64,000 nucleotides of DNA from Longirhabdus pacifica (GTDB lineage Bacteria; Bacillota; Bacilli; Paenibacillales; DSM-105158): assembly GCF_004115085.1 (NCBI RefSeq), contig NZ_QXJP01000019.1:1-64000 (forward strand), in the 5' to 3' direction. Positions within the stretch are counted from its first letter, which is position 1. Each line of letters begins with the position of its first letter. A program made the position numbers and the translations under genes. The notes below the pieces were generated by a model. It saw only the letters and a program-made list of their open reading frames with translations, had not been told where the DNA came from and made no database searches. Positions 56,648-64,000 of the stretch are shown here, in pieces.

Positions 56648-58384
56648 TTATTCCTTATTTATTTTATTTGATATGTCTGGGAGTATGGCCGAAACTTTCT
56701 CCCACAACCCGCAAACTTCATCCATCTTTTTCACTTGTTTTCTAATCGTTGCTTGGGAAACGCCATAGCGATCAGATAGTTCTTGGAAACTAATAGAAAC
56801 ACTATGCAGAAATGCAATAATATATTCTAGTGCTGCTGCCCAACCTTCCAGCTTTTGAATGCGAGGAATATCGGGATAAGCGCGGCTGAGGAATTCTACC
56901 CACAGCACTTGTACATCGTGTTGCTGTAATATATCATACCTTCCGTCCATATTCTCTACTGCAATATCGATAATCTGCTGCCATTTTTCATTCCAAGAAG
57001 GCAATACGGATCGTTCCGGCGTTACAGATAGCGTTTCATCTATATTACTAACGAAGGGTTCCTTTTCCCCCAACGATTTTAAGACAAAGATAGCTAATCT
57101 CTTATAATAATCTTTCTGATCAGGATCTAATAAAAACTCCCGTAACGTCTCTTTGGACTGATCATCCTTTAGCAACTTCATCGTTTGTATTGCTCTCACT
57201 TTGTTGCTGTCGTCACCGTTAAAGAGTCCCCATTGCAATGAAGTCATAAATACGATGTCCTGTGTATATTTTATAACATGTTTCTTCTTACCATGATCAC
57301 TTAATTCCTTTATCTTTTCTTCAAAAGGAAGCACGTAATGATAGTTAAATGTGCGATCTTCGCTTACTAACGCATCGAAATGATCTATAAAATATGCAGC
57401 GACGTTATACTCGTGATCCAGATTCAACATCTTCATCCATATCGTTTTGGCGACATCAAATCTTTTACTATTAAATGAAGCAATAGCGAAGTAGTGTAAG
57501 TAATTACGATCTGCTTTTGCTTCCTCCGATTTCATCAATCGCTTAAAATGATGATATGCTCGTTCATGTTCACCTAGAATACCGAGTGTCAAAGCGAGCT
57601 TATATACATGTTCCTGATGATATGGATATACTTTCTTTAATTGCTCCAGCAATAACGCTAATTCTTCTGTCGCATGTGTCTGCTTATATACAATGGCTAA
57701 ATTGCACAGTCCGTGTAAATTCCCAGCGTCTTCATGCAAAACATATTGAATAGAGCTCATGCATTTATCTACATTACCTACATATAAATAAGCGAGTGCC
57801 AAGTTGTTGCGCGCAGATAGAAAATCAGGGTAATCTTGAATCAGTGCTTCTAACTCTTGAATAGAATCAACAAAATCCCCTTCTTCTAGTAGCTTTCTTG
57901 CATGATCATGCTTCAAGAATACTTCGCGCGCTTTGACCGCTTTAATTTCCATTGGTCGATTGAGTTCATAGCTTAGAAACTCAATCATTTCTTCTGTTTC
58001 TTCGAGATATATTCCCTTGGGATCTTCTTCTAAATATTGAAGAAGTGCCTTCTCCGCTAATTCGAATTGATCCATGTTAGCGTAGTTATTCGCCATATAA
58101 AAGTAACATTCTGTCATGGAAGAATCGATATCTGTGATAATTTTGGTTAGCACATTGTTCGATTCATCATAATTTCCAAGCTCAGAGTAGATTCCTGCTA
58201 TATTGCAATAATTGACTGGATTGAGGGGTTCGTATTCCACTGCTCGTTGCAAATATTTTAGCGCCTTATCGTAGCGATATTGGTCCAGACACTTCATCGC
58301 TTTTTCGAAAAAGAAATTGGCGTCCATAGTTAATCGGAGCACTTTTTCATTTCTATTCGTGGACGTTAACTGACTCTTTTCCAA
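56648..58384 (-). CDS. TPR-repeat protein, YvcD-like
   Basis: About 578 residues with several tetratricopeptide repeats in the N-terminal half (for example ALKYLQRAVEYEPLNPVNYC, AEKALLQYLEEDPKGIYLEE, ARNNLALAYLYVGNVDKCMS). The C-terminal section includes a helix-turn-helix-like end (SFQELSDRYGVSQATIRKQV). The start is uncertain: AGGAGG lies 11 bases before TTG 58384, and an ATG follows 19 codons later. Function unknown; it sits between prs and trxB. Confidence 0.8.
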   Translation of the reverse strand: MEKSQLTSTNRNEKVLRLTMDANFFFEKAMKCLDQYRYDKALKYLQRAVEYEPLNPVNYCNIAGIYSELGNYDESNNVLTKIITDIDSSMTECYFYMANNYANMDQFELAEKALLQYLEEDPKGIYLEETEEMIEFLSYELNRPMEIKAVKAREVFLKHDHARKLLEEGDFVDSIQELEALIQDYPDFLSARNNLALAYLYVGNVDKCMSSIQYVLHEDAGNLHGLCNLAIVYKQTHATEELALLLEQLKKVYPYHQEHVYKLALTLGILGEHERAYHHFKRLMKSEEAKADRNYLHYFAIASFNSKRFDVAKTIWMKMLNLDHEYNVAAYFIDHFDALVSEDRTFNYHYVLPFEEKIKELSDHGKKKHVIKYTQDIVFMTSLQWGLFNGDDSNKVRAIQTMKLLKDDQSKETLREFLLDPDQKDYYKRLAIFVLKSLGEKEPFVSNIDETLSVTPERSVLPSWNEKWQQIIDIAVENMDGRYDILQQHDVQVLWVEFLSRAYPDIPRIQKLEGWAAALEYIIAFLHSVSISFQELSDRYGVSQATIRKQVKKMDEVCGLWEKVSAILPDISNKINKE

Positions 58385-58459
58385 TGAATAAGGCACCTCC
58401 TCTATCGTAAATTATTCACAGTATATCATAGTTGCACTTTAGTTGCTATCGATGGCGGC

Positions 58460-59413
58460 TTACACTCCACCGGATTTGAACAACGTACTGATGGAGCCAC
58501 CTTCTTTGATGATGCGAATGGCATCTGCAAGTAAATTTGCAACAGAGATGATGGTCAGACGTTCAGGACATGTATCCGGTAACTTGATGGAGTCACACAC
58601 AACAAGTTCTTTTATATTAGGGTGATCTAGTTTTGTTAAAGCTTCTCCAGAAAAAACAGCATGCGTAGCGCAAACATACGCATCGTTAGCTCCTCGTTCT
58701 TTCAATCCTTCAACAACGTTAACAATCGTAGACCCCGTATCAATCATATCTTCTATAATAATTGGTGTTTGTCCTTCTACATCACCAATAACGTGCGTAA
58801 TGACAGATTCGTTATGCTTTGGTCTCTTTTTGATCATGATGGCAAAAGGCGAATCTAAGTAGTTAGCTAACTTCTCAGCTGTAGAAGCGCGCCCTGCATC
58901 AGGTGAAACTACGATCGGATTTTTAATATTTTGTGCTTTCAAATGGTTCGTAATCAGATCTAATGCCGTTAAGTGATCAACAGGAATGTTGAAAAAGCCT
59001 TGAATAGCAGAAGCGTGTAAGTCAATCGTAATAACTCGATTTGCACCTGCTGTTGTAATTAAGTCTGCTACTAACTTAGCAGAGATTGGCTCACGAGGAG
59101 CTGATTTTCTTTCCTGTCTAGAATATCCATAATAAGGCAATACGACGTTGATGGTTCTTGCAGATGCACGTTTTGCTGCATCAACCATCACGAGTAATTC
59201 CACTAAATTCTCATTTACAGGGTGGGAAATGGATTGGACGATAAATACATCACAATTACGTATCGTCTCCTCATAATGAACATAGATTTCACCACTTTTA
59301 AAACGAGATATGTTCACTTTGCCTAATGGTTGATCTAGTTCATTACAAATTTTATCAACCAACTCAGTATTGGATGTACCTGAGAATATTTTTATATTGT
59401 CACTGCAGCCCAT
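58460..59413 (-). CDS. prs: Ribose-phosphate pyrophosphokinase
   Basis: A 317-residue PRPP synthetase making 5-phosphoribosyl-1-diphosphate from ribose-5-phosphate and ATP. The key motifs are VFIVQSISHPVNENLVELLV, the ATP loop YGYSRQERKSAPREPISAK, the metal site ITIDLHASAIQGFF and the PRPP loop IIEDMIDTGSTI. PRPP is the first substrate of histidine synthesis, and the gene lies immediately downstream of the his genes on the same strand. The usual Bacillus prs is with glmU, so this may be a second, pathway-linked copy. Confidence 0.93.
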   Translation of the reverse strand: MGCSDNIKIFSGTSNTELVDKICNELDQPLGKVNISRFKSGEIYVHYEETIRNCDVFIVQSISHPVNENLVELLVMVDAAKRASARTINVVLPYYGYSRQERKSAPREPISAKLVADLITTAGANRVITIDLHASAIQGFFNIPVDHLTALDLITNHLKAQNIKNPIVVSPDAGRASTAEKLANYLDSPFAIMIKKRPKHNESVITHVIGDVEGQTPIIIEDMIDTGSTIVNVVEGLKERGANDAYVCATHAVFSGEALTKLDHPNIKELVVCDSIKLPDTCPERLTIISVANLLADAIRIIKEGGSISTLFKSGGV

Positions 59414-59487
59414 AAGATCCTCCTAAAAATTAATCATAACGTTACAAGCAAGTATAGTTTACTTGCCCTTTACATTCATTATACAAC

Positions 59488-60306
59488 TTATTGTTCACAA
59501 TTAAAATCAGACAGGATTCTTTTTCGCGCTTGGAATGTTGCAATTTGTTGAAAACCAGCCGTTTTTAATAATTTTTGAGCATCTTTTAACGCATATGCTA
59601 GTTGATTCGGTTTATGAGCATCTGAACTGAGTGTAATGGGAATACCTAATTGACTTGCATACCGTAGAATACGCTCCGATGGAAACATTTCTTTTGCAGG
59701 CATTCTTAGACCAGAAGTGTTGCATTCTAACGCAATGTCATGCTTTTTTACGACATGTAAGGTCTGGTTCTCCAATTCTTTTGTATCCATTTCCGGTTTA
59801 TAGCCGAAACGTTTAATGACATCAAAATGCCCGATGATATCGTACATCTCTGTAGCAGCAGCTTGTTGCAATAGCTTATAGTACGTTTCGTATATGCTAT
59901 CTATATTTTTCCCGTTCCATTCATGTGTTTGTCTGTAATCTGTAATATCCCATTCCCCTATAAAATGGACGGAACCGATAACATAATCCCACGGATACTG
60001 CTGTATGATAGCGCTAATCTGCTCTTCATATCCTTCGATATAATCTGCTTCTAACCCTACTTTAATATCGATTTGTTTTGCATACTTTTCTTTTAATTGT
60101 AGACATTCTTCTACATAATAAGGCAAATCTTCGAAAGACATCGCCATTTCTGGATAATAGTTTGCTGGGTCCACATGCAAAAGAGGCATATGATCAGAAA
60201 GCCCAATCTGCTCTAATCCAATCTCTATGCCTTTTTGAATATATTGTTCTAATGTCCCTTCGGCATGACCACATCGTTCATGATGCGTATGATAATCAAC
60301 GAACAT
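59488..60306 (-). CDS. hisJ: Histidinol-phosphatase, PHP family
   Basis: About 272 residues with the PHP metal-binding motifs: DYHTHHERCGHAEGT at the N terminus, the EADYIEGYEEQ and IGSVHFIGEWDI segments, IGHFDVIKRFG and SSDAHKPNQL. It dephosphorylates histidinol phosphate, the step before histidinol dehydrogenase, completing the pathway in this operon. ATG 60306 behind GGTGG is preferred over the GTG at 60327, which has no ribosome binding site. Confidence 0.9.
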   Translation of the reverse strand: MFVDYHTHHERCGHAEGTLEQYIQKGIEIGLEQIGLSDHMPLLHVDPANYYPEMAMSFEDLPYYVEECLQLKEKYAKQIDIKVGLEADYIEGYEEQISAIIQQYPWDYVIGSVHFIGEWDITDYRQTHEWNGKNIDSIYETYYKLLQQAAATEMYDIIGHFDVIKRFGYKPEMDTKELENQTLHVVKKHDIALECNTSGLRMPAKEMFPSERILRYASQLGIPITLSSDAHKPNQLAYALKDAQKLLKTAGFQQIATFQARKRILSDFNCEQ

Positions 60307-60329
60307 GTTATGTCCACCATCCTTCACAC

Positions 60330-61010
60330 TTACTGTTTGGTATGTCTGCTATGCAGTTCCTCTAATACATCATAAAAAGGTAGTTCTTGCTCTCTTAATA
60401 AAACTAGCAAATGGAATAATAAATCACTTGTTTCGTAAGTAAGTTCTTCCTTGTCTCTATTTTTAGCAGCAATAATGACTTCGGCCGCTTCTTCGCCTAC
60501 TTTTTTCAATATTTTATCTAATCCCTGTTCAAACAAGTATGTCGTATACGCGCCCTCAGGTCTTTCCACTTCTCTTTGCTTTATCGTTTGCTCTAAATCA
60601 TGCAGTATGTTTAGAACCGTATTGGTATTGGTTTCCTTCTCTGTGACTGTGGATGTCGCATCTTGTAACATAGGAGTATAAAAGCACGTCGTTTCCCCCG
60701 TATGACATGCAGGACCTTTCGGTTTCACACGCACAAGCAGAGCATCTCCGTCACAATCATAATGTATAGAAGTGACCGTTTGTTTATTGCCTGATGTTTC
60801 TCCTTTGTTCCATAACTTCTGTTTGGAACGACTCCAAAACCACGTTTCTTTCTTTTCTAACGTTAATGCTAATGATTGTTTGTTCATATAGGCTAACATC
60901 AACACTGCATTGGTCTGATCATCCTGCACAATAGCAGGCACTAACCCCTGTTCATCAAAAACAATAGATTCGACTAACGATGTAAATGACTCTACTTTAT
61001 GATCACTCAT
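60330..61010 (-). CDS. hisI: Bifunctional phosphoribosyl-AMP cyclohydrolase/phosphoribosyl-ATP pyrophosphatase
   Basis: A 226-residue fusion. The N-terminal cyclohydrolase part has [37 protein letters not shown] and [12 protein letters not shown] (zinc-binding). The C-terminal pyrophosphohydrolase part (about 130-226) has [20 protein letters not shown] with the metal-binding glutamates. It catalyses steps 2 and 3 of histidine synthesis. It overlaps the hisF stop by four bases (ATGA), implying translational coupling. Confidence 0.95.
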   Translation of the reverse strand: MSDHKVESFTSLVESIVFDEQGLVPAIVQDDQTNAVLMLAYMNKQSLALTLEKKETWFWSRSKQKLWNKGETSGNKQTVTSIHYDCDGDALLVRVKPKGPACHTGETTCFYTPMLQDATSTVTEKETNTNTVLNILHDLEQTIKQREVERPEGAYTTYLFEQGLDKILKKVGEEAAEVIIAAKNRDKEELTYETSDLLFHLLVLLREQELPFYDVLEELHSRHTKQ

Positions 61011-61765
61011 CTTACTTCCACCCCATTCTGCTGTAAAAATTGCTTTACTTCTTCGACGGTAAACTGTTTATAGTGAAAAACAGAAGCCGCCAGTGCCGCA
61101 TCTGCTAGCCCTTCTTGAAACACATCATAAAAATGTGATATTTCACCTGCGCCACCGGATGCTATGACAGGAATTGACACAGCATTGGAAACACGGCTCG
61201 TTAACGGGATATCAAAGCCGTCCTTCGTCCCGTCCGCATCCATACTCGTCAATAATATTTCTCCTGCTCCTAACTCTTTGACCTGGTTTGCCCAATCCAA
61301 AACTTTTAGCCCGCTCGCTTTACTGCCTCCATGTGTGTACACTTCCCAGTCCTTCCATTGTTCGTTGTACCTTGCATCTATGGCCACGACAATACATTGC
61401 GATCCAAATACTTTTGCTCCAGACTCGATGATCTCAGGATGATGCACAGCTGCTGTATTGACCCCTACTTTGTCCGCTCCTGCTCTTAGTAGATTGTGCA
61501 TATCATCCACGGTGGAAACCCCGCCGCCAACGGTTAAAGGAATAGATAATTTACCCGCTGTTTGTTCAACAATGTCCACCATCGTTTTTCTACCTTCATT
61601 GGATGCAGAAATATCTAAAAAAACAAGTTCATCTGCTCCCTGCTCATCATAAAATGAAGCGAGTTCAACGGGATCACCTGCATCTTTTAACTGAACAAAG
61701 TTGACTCCTTTGACAACGCGACCATCTTTTACATCTAGACATGGGATAATTCTCTTTGTTAGCAT
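61007..61765 (-). CDS. hisF: Imidazole glycerol phosphate synthase, cyclase subunit
   Basis: A 252-residue (beta/alpha)8 barrel that uses ammonia from HisH to form imidazole glycerol phosphate and AICAR. The catalytic aspartates are in [15 protein letters not shown] and [13 protein letters not shown]. The ATG at 61765 (9 bases after AGGAGG) gives the usual N terminus; the ATG at 61774 abuts the ribosome binding site. Confidence 0.96.
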   Translation of the reverse strand: MLTKRIIPCLDVKDGRVVKGVNFVQLKDAGDPVELASFYDEQGADELVFLDISASNEGRKTMVDIVEQTAGKLSIPLTVGGGVSTVDDMHNLLRAGADKVGVNTAAVHHPEIIESGAKVFGSQCIVVAIDARYNEQWKDWEVYTHGGSKASGLKVLDWANQVKELGAGEILLTSMDADGTKDGFDIPLTSRVSNAVSIPVIASGGAGEISHFYDVFQEGLADAALAASVFHYKQFTVEEVKQFLQQNGVEVR

Positions 61766-61830
61766 GGTTGCCATCCTCCTTCTCCTCTATTGCTAGTTAT
61801 ACGTTTCATGCATGGTCATCATGGTCAAAA

Positions 61831-62562
61831 CTATGCAAAACGATTCGTTGCTTCGCTAAGTTTAATATCTCCCGTATACAACGCTTTTCCAATAATAGCA
61901 CCCGATACACCATCACCTTGATGTTGCGCTAACTCCGTTAAATCAGATTGTTGACTCACACCGCCAGAAGCAATCACATCACAGCCGGACGCTTTCGCCA
62001 ACTGACTAATGGCTGCTACATTAGGCCCTTGCATCATGCCATCTCTAGATATGTCGGTAAACACAATGGTTTTTGCTCCGTACCCTGCTAGCGTTATGGC
62101 TAACTGCTCTGCTTCCATTTCCGACGTTTCTAACCACCCGCTCGTAGCGACTTTCCCATCTCTTGCATCTATTCCAATGACAATACGATTGCCATAAGTA
62201 GATAATGCTTCCTTCACGAACTGCTCATCATGAACGGCAGATGTGCCAAGGATGACTCTCGCAACCCCGCCATCAAGCATATATTGAATAGAGGACATCG
62301 TTCTTAATCCTCCGCCTACTTGTACCGGTATGTTTATCGCTTTTGCGATTTCAATGACCAAATCAGCTTGAACAGAACTTCCCTCTTTTGCTCCATCTAA
62401 ATCAACGACATGCAACCACGTTGCCCCTTCACTTTCCCATTGTTTTGCTACGACAATAGGATCATCATGAAACACGGTTTCCTGTTTATAATCTCCTTGT
62501 TTTAAACGTACACATTTCCCGCCTCGCAAATCAATAGCAGGATAAATGATAAATGAAGACAT
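61831..62562 (-). CDS. hisA: ProFAR isomerase
   Basis: A 243-residue (beta/alpha)8 barrel isomerase of histidine synthesis, related to HisF. The catalytic aspartates are in YPAIDLRGGKCVRL and FTDISRDGMMQG. Phosphate-binding loops IQVGGGLRT-like (VQVGGGLRTM) and VIASGGVS are present. ATG 62562 follows AGGAGG by six bases. Confidence 0.96.
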   Translation of the reverse strand: MSSFIIYPAIDLRGGKCVRLKQGDYKQETVFHDDPIVVAKQWESEGATWLHVVDLDGAKEGSSVQADLVIEIAKAINIPVQVGGGLRTMSSIQYMLDGGVARVILGTSAVHDEQFVKEALSTYGNRIVIGIDARDGKVATSGWLETSEMEAEQLAITLAGYGAKTIVFTDISRDGMMQGPNVAAISQLAKASGCDVIASGGVSQQSDLTELAQHQGDGVSGAIIGKALYTGDIKLSEATNRFA

Positions 62563-62650
62563 TTGCAACCTCCTGTATTTAAACTCCCATAATTAGAGTC
62601 CCGTATTAAAAGCTATCTTGATATGAAGTCTTATCATTTCTTCATCTTAT

Positions 62651-63265
62651 CTAAGAAACAATGACTTTTTCCGTAAGTGCTAGAAAATGACGCAATAGAT
62701 CTTTTCCTGTCGTACCACTTTTCTCTGGATGAAACTGCATGCCGAACACATTCCCCTTATTGACCATTGCCGTGATAGGTCCGTGATAGTTAACCGTAGC
62801 AAGAACATCTTCCTCTTTCTCTACTTCAACATGATATGAGTGAGCGAAGTAAACATGTCCTTCTTCTAAAGATTGCACCCATTCGTTTTGTTTAAATTGT
62901 AGTTTATTCCACCCCATGTGCGGAATCTTAGGTTTATCTTGCATACGAGTCACTCTACCAGGAATGATATTTAGTCCTTGCTGCATACCGTATTCTTCAC
63001 TCTCTGTACATAACAATTGCATACCGAGACATATACCAAGCATAGGCTTGTTCGATTGAACATATTGGTAAATCACTTCATCCATCCCTGTTTCATGCAA
63101 AAACTTCATCACATCTTGATACGCGCCAACCCCCGGTAATATTAATGCATCGGCGTTGAGCAGTTGCTGATGATCATCCGTGATGATGACATCGTATCCT
63201 AGTGCTTGCACCGCTTTATGCACACTATGAACATTTCCAATGCGGTAATCTACAATGGCTATCAT
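62651..63265 (-). CDS. hisH: Imidazole glycerol phosphate synthase, glutaminase subunit
   Basis: A 204-residue class I glutamine amidotransferase that delivers ammonia to HisF. The nucleophile Cys is in PMLGICLGMQLLC (about 80), and the His-Glu pair in GMQFHPEKSG (about 182-184). AAAGGAG precedes the ATG, which shares one base with the hisB stop. Confidence 0.96.
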   Translation of the reverse strand: MIAIVDYRIGNVHSVHKAVQALGYDVIITDDHQQLLNADALILPGVGAYQDVMKFLHETGMDEVIYQYVQSNKPMLGICLGMQLLCTESEEYGMQQGLNIIPGRVTRMQDKPKIPHMGWNKLQFKQNEWVQSLEEGHVYFAHSYHVEVEKEEDVLATVNYHGPITAMVNKGNVFGMQFHPEKSGTTGKDLLRHFLALTEKVIVS

Positions 63266-63867
63266 TAGAGGACTCCTTTCGTAGAAGGAATTCCCTTTAC
63301 CCTGTCGTCATAATAAGTAGCCTCGTCCAAAGCACGACCTAATGCTTTAAAAACAGCTTCTATCATGTGATGCGTATTGTGACCGTAGTGCACAATGACA
63401 TGCAACGTAATTCTGGCTTCAAGAGCCAGTTTCCATAAAAATTCATGTACCAACTCTACGGAGAAAGTACCTACTGTTCCACTTGGGAAATCACAACGAT
63501 ATTCCAAATGTGGTCGATTACTTACATCAATCACCACTTGTGCTAGTGCCTCATCCATCGGGACGAACACGCTACTATATCGTTTAATGCCTTGTTTTGT
63601 GCCTAAAGATTCATATATGGCTTGACCTAAACAAATCCCAATATCCTCTACTGTATGATGATCATCAATTTCTATATCCCCATCTGCTTTCACTTGAAGA
63701 TCAAATTGTCCATGTTTGGTGAATAGATCTAACATATGATTTAAAAATGGAACTTCTGTTTTGATGTCACTTCTACCACTTCCATCGATGTTAAATGATA
63801 ACTCGATATCCGTTTCATTGGTCTTACGCTTGATTTCACTGTATCGATCTGTGTTGGAGTTTGTCAT
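63265..63867 (-). CDS. hisB: Imidazoleglycerol-phosphate dehydratase
   Basis: A 200-residue manganese enzyme. Its metal-binding histidine clusters are [14 protein letters not shown] and [29 protein letters not shown] and [19 protein letters not shown] are further signatures. It is the monofunctional type, without a phosphatase domain, consistent with a separate HisJ. The start overlaps the hisD stop. Confidence 0.96.
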   Translation of the reverse strand: MTNSNTDRYSEIKRKTNETDIELSFNIDGSGRSDIKTEVPFLNHMLDLFTKHGQFDLQVKADGDIEIDDHHTVEDIGICLGQAIYESLGTKQGIKRYSSVFVPMDEALAQVVIDVSNRPHLEYRCDFPSGTVGTFSVELVHEFLWKLALEARITLHVIVHYGHNTHHMIEAVFKALGRALDEATYYDDRVKGIPSTKGVL

Positions 63868-64000
63868 CTTTTTTCACCTTCTTTTTGCAATCTGACTTCA
63901 ATCGCTCTAGCGTGGCCTTCTAAACCTTCGCCTCTAGCCAAGCTCGTAATATAAGGAGCGCTATCAAACAGTGCTTGTTTACTATATTGAATAACGCTGG
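63864..64000 (-). CDS. hisD: Histidinol dehydrogenase, C-terminal fragment at the window edge
   Basis: The last 45 codons before a TGA that overlaps the hisB start (ATGA). The end reads [20 protein letters not shown], the typical C terminus of HisD, whose substrate-binding His lies in the EGHARA segment. The rest of the gene is outside the window. Confidence 0.85.
   Translation of the reverse strand, partial: SVIQYSKQALFDSAPYITSLARGEGLEGHARAIEVRLQKEGEKR

Overview
The window is chromosomal DNA from a low-GC, Gram-positive, probably spore-forming member of the Bacillaceae (order Bacillales). The evidence is the gene order: cggR-gapA-pgk-tpiA-gpmI-eno, secG-rnr-smpB-ssrA, rapZ-yvcK-whiA-crh next to trxB and clpP, and a his operon. 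All are arranged much as in Bacillus subtilis. A SleB/CwlJ-type hydrolase, AGGAGG ribosome binding sites and frequent TTG/GTG starts agree with this. Species cannot be assigned from the sequence.

Layout. Positions 1-19700 are a mixed accessory/housekeeping region: a DMT exporter, an SgrR-like regulator, an M20 peptidase, small stress-type proteins, a SleB-like hydrolase, glutaminase and aspartase, a DUF4397 protein beside an amino acid:carrier-protein ligase homologue, uracil-DNA glycosylase, a TetR/YhgE pair with matching operators, a lipase-like hydrolase and small proteins. Positions 19800-22100 hold an antibiotic-resistance-type ABC-F gene with a classic attenuation leader (leader peptide plus intrinsic terminator). 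Positions 22800-28400 hold a secreted SLH-domain protein and a 1269-residue Vpr-like S8 protease. Positions 29200-30600 hold a small secreted protein with an HILSRH motif, bracketed by a 13-bp inverted repeat, followed by a cytosolic partner of unknown function. Positions 30750-35040 are the ssrA-(fosB)-smpB-rnr-secG block on the minus strand.

The most interesting element is a compact class I lanthipeptide-type cluster at 35500-42905 on the plus strand, inserted between secG and eno. It encodes two precursor peptides with FDLQL leaders and highly periodic YTSxC cores, a full-length LanB dehydratase, an ABC exporter without a C39 peptidase domain, and a LanC cyclase. A third, decayed precursor lies just upstream behind an intact ribosome binding site. 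An Fnr/Crp-type TGTGA-N6-TCACA palindrome lies in the probable promoter. No dedicated leader protease, immunity transporter or two-component system is encoded. I do not recognise this precursor family.

Positions 43000-50300 hold the glycolytic operon (cggR to eno) with a predicted promoter and CggR operator. Positions 50341-51133 hold tRNA-Arg(CCG) and CtsR-controlled clpP. Positions 51280-64000 are a continuous minus-strand block: histidine biosynthesis (hisD-B-H-A-F-I, hisJ), a PRPP synthetase feeding that pathway, a TPR protein, trxB, glucokinase and the rapZ-yvcK-whiA-crh group. The crh-position protein carries His15 like a true HPr, not Gln15 as in B. subtilis Crh.
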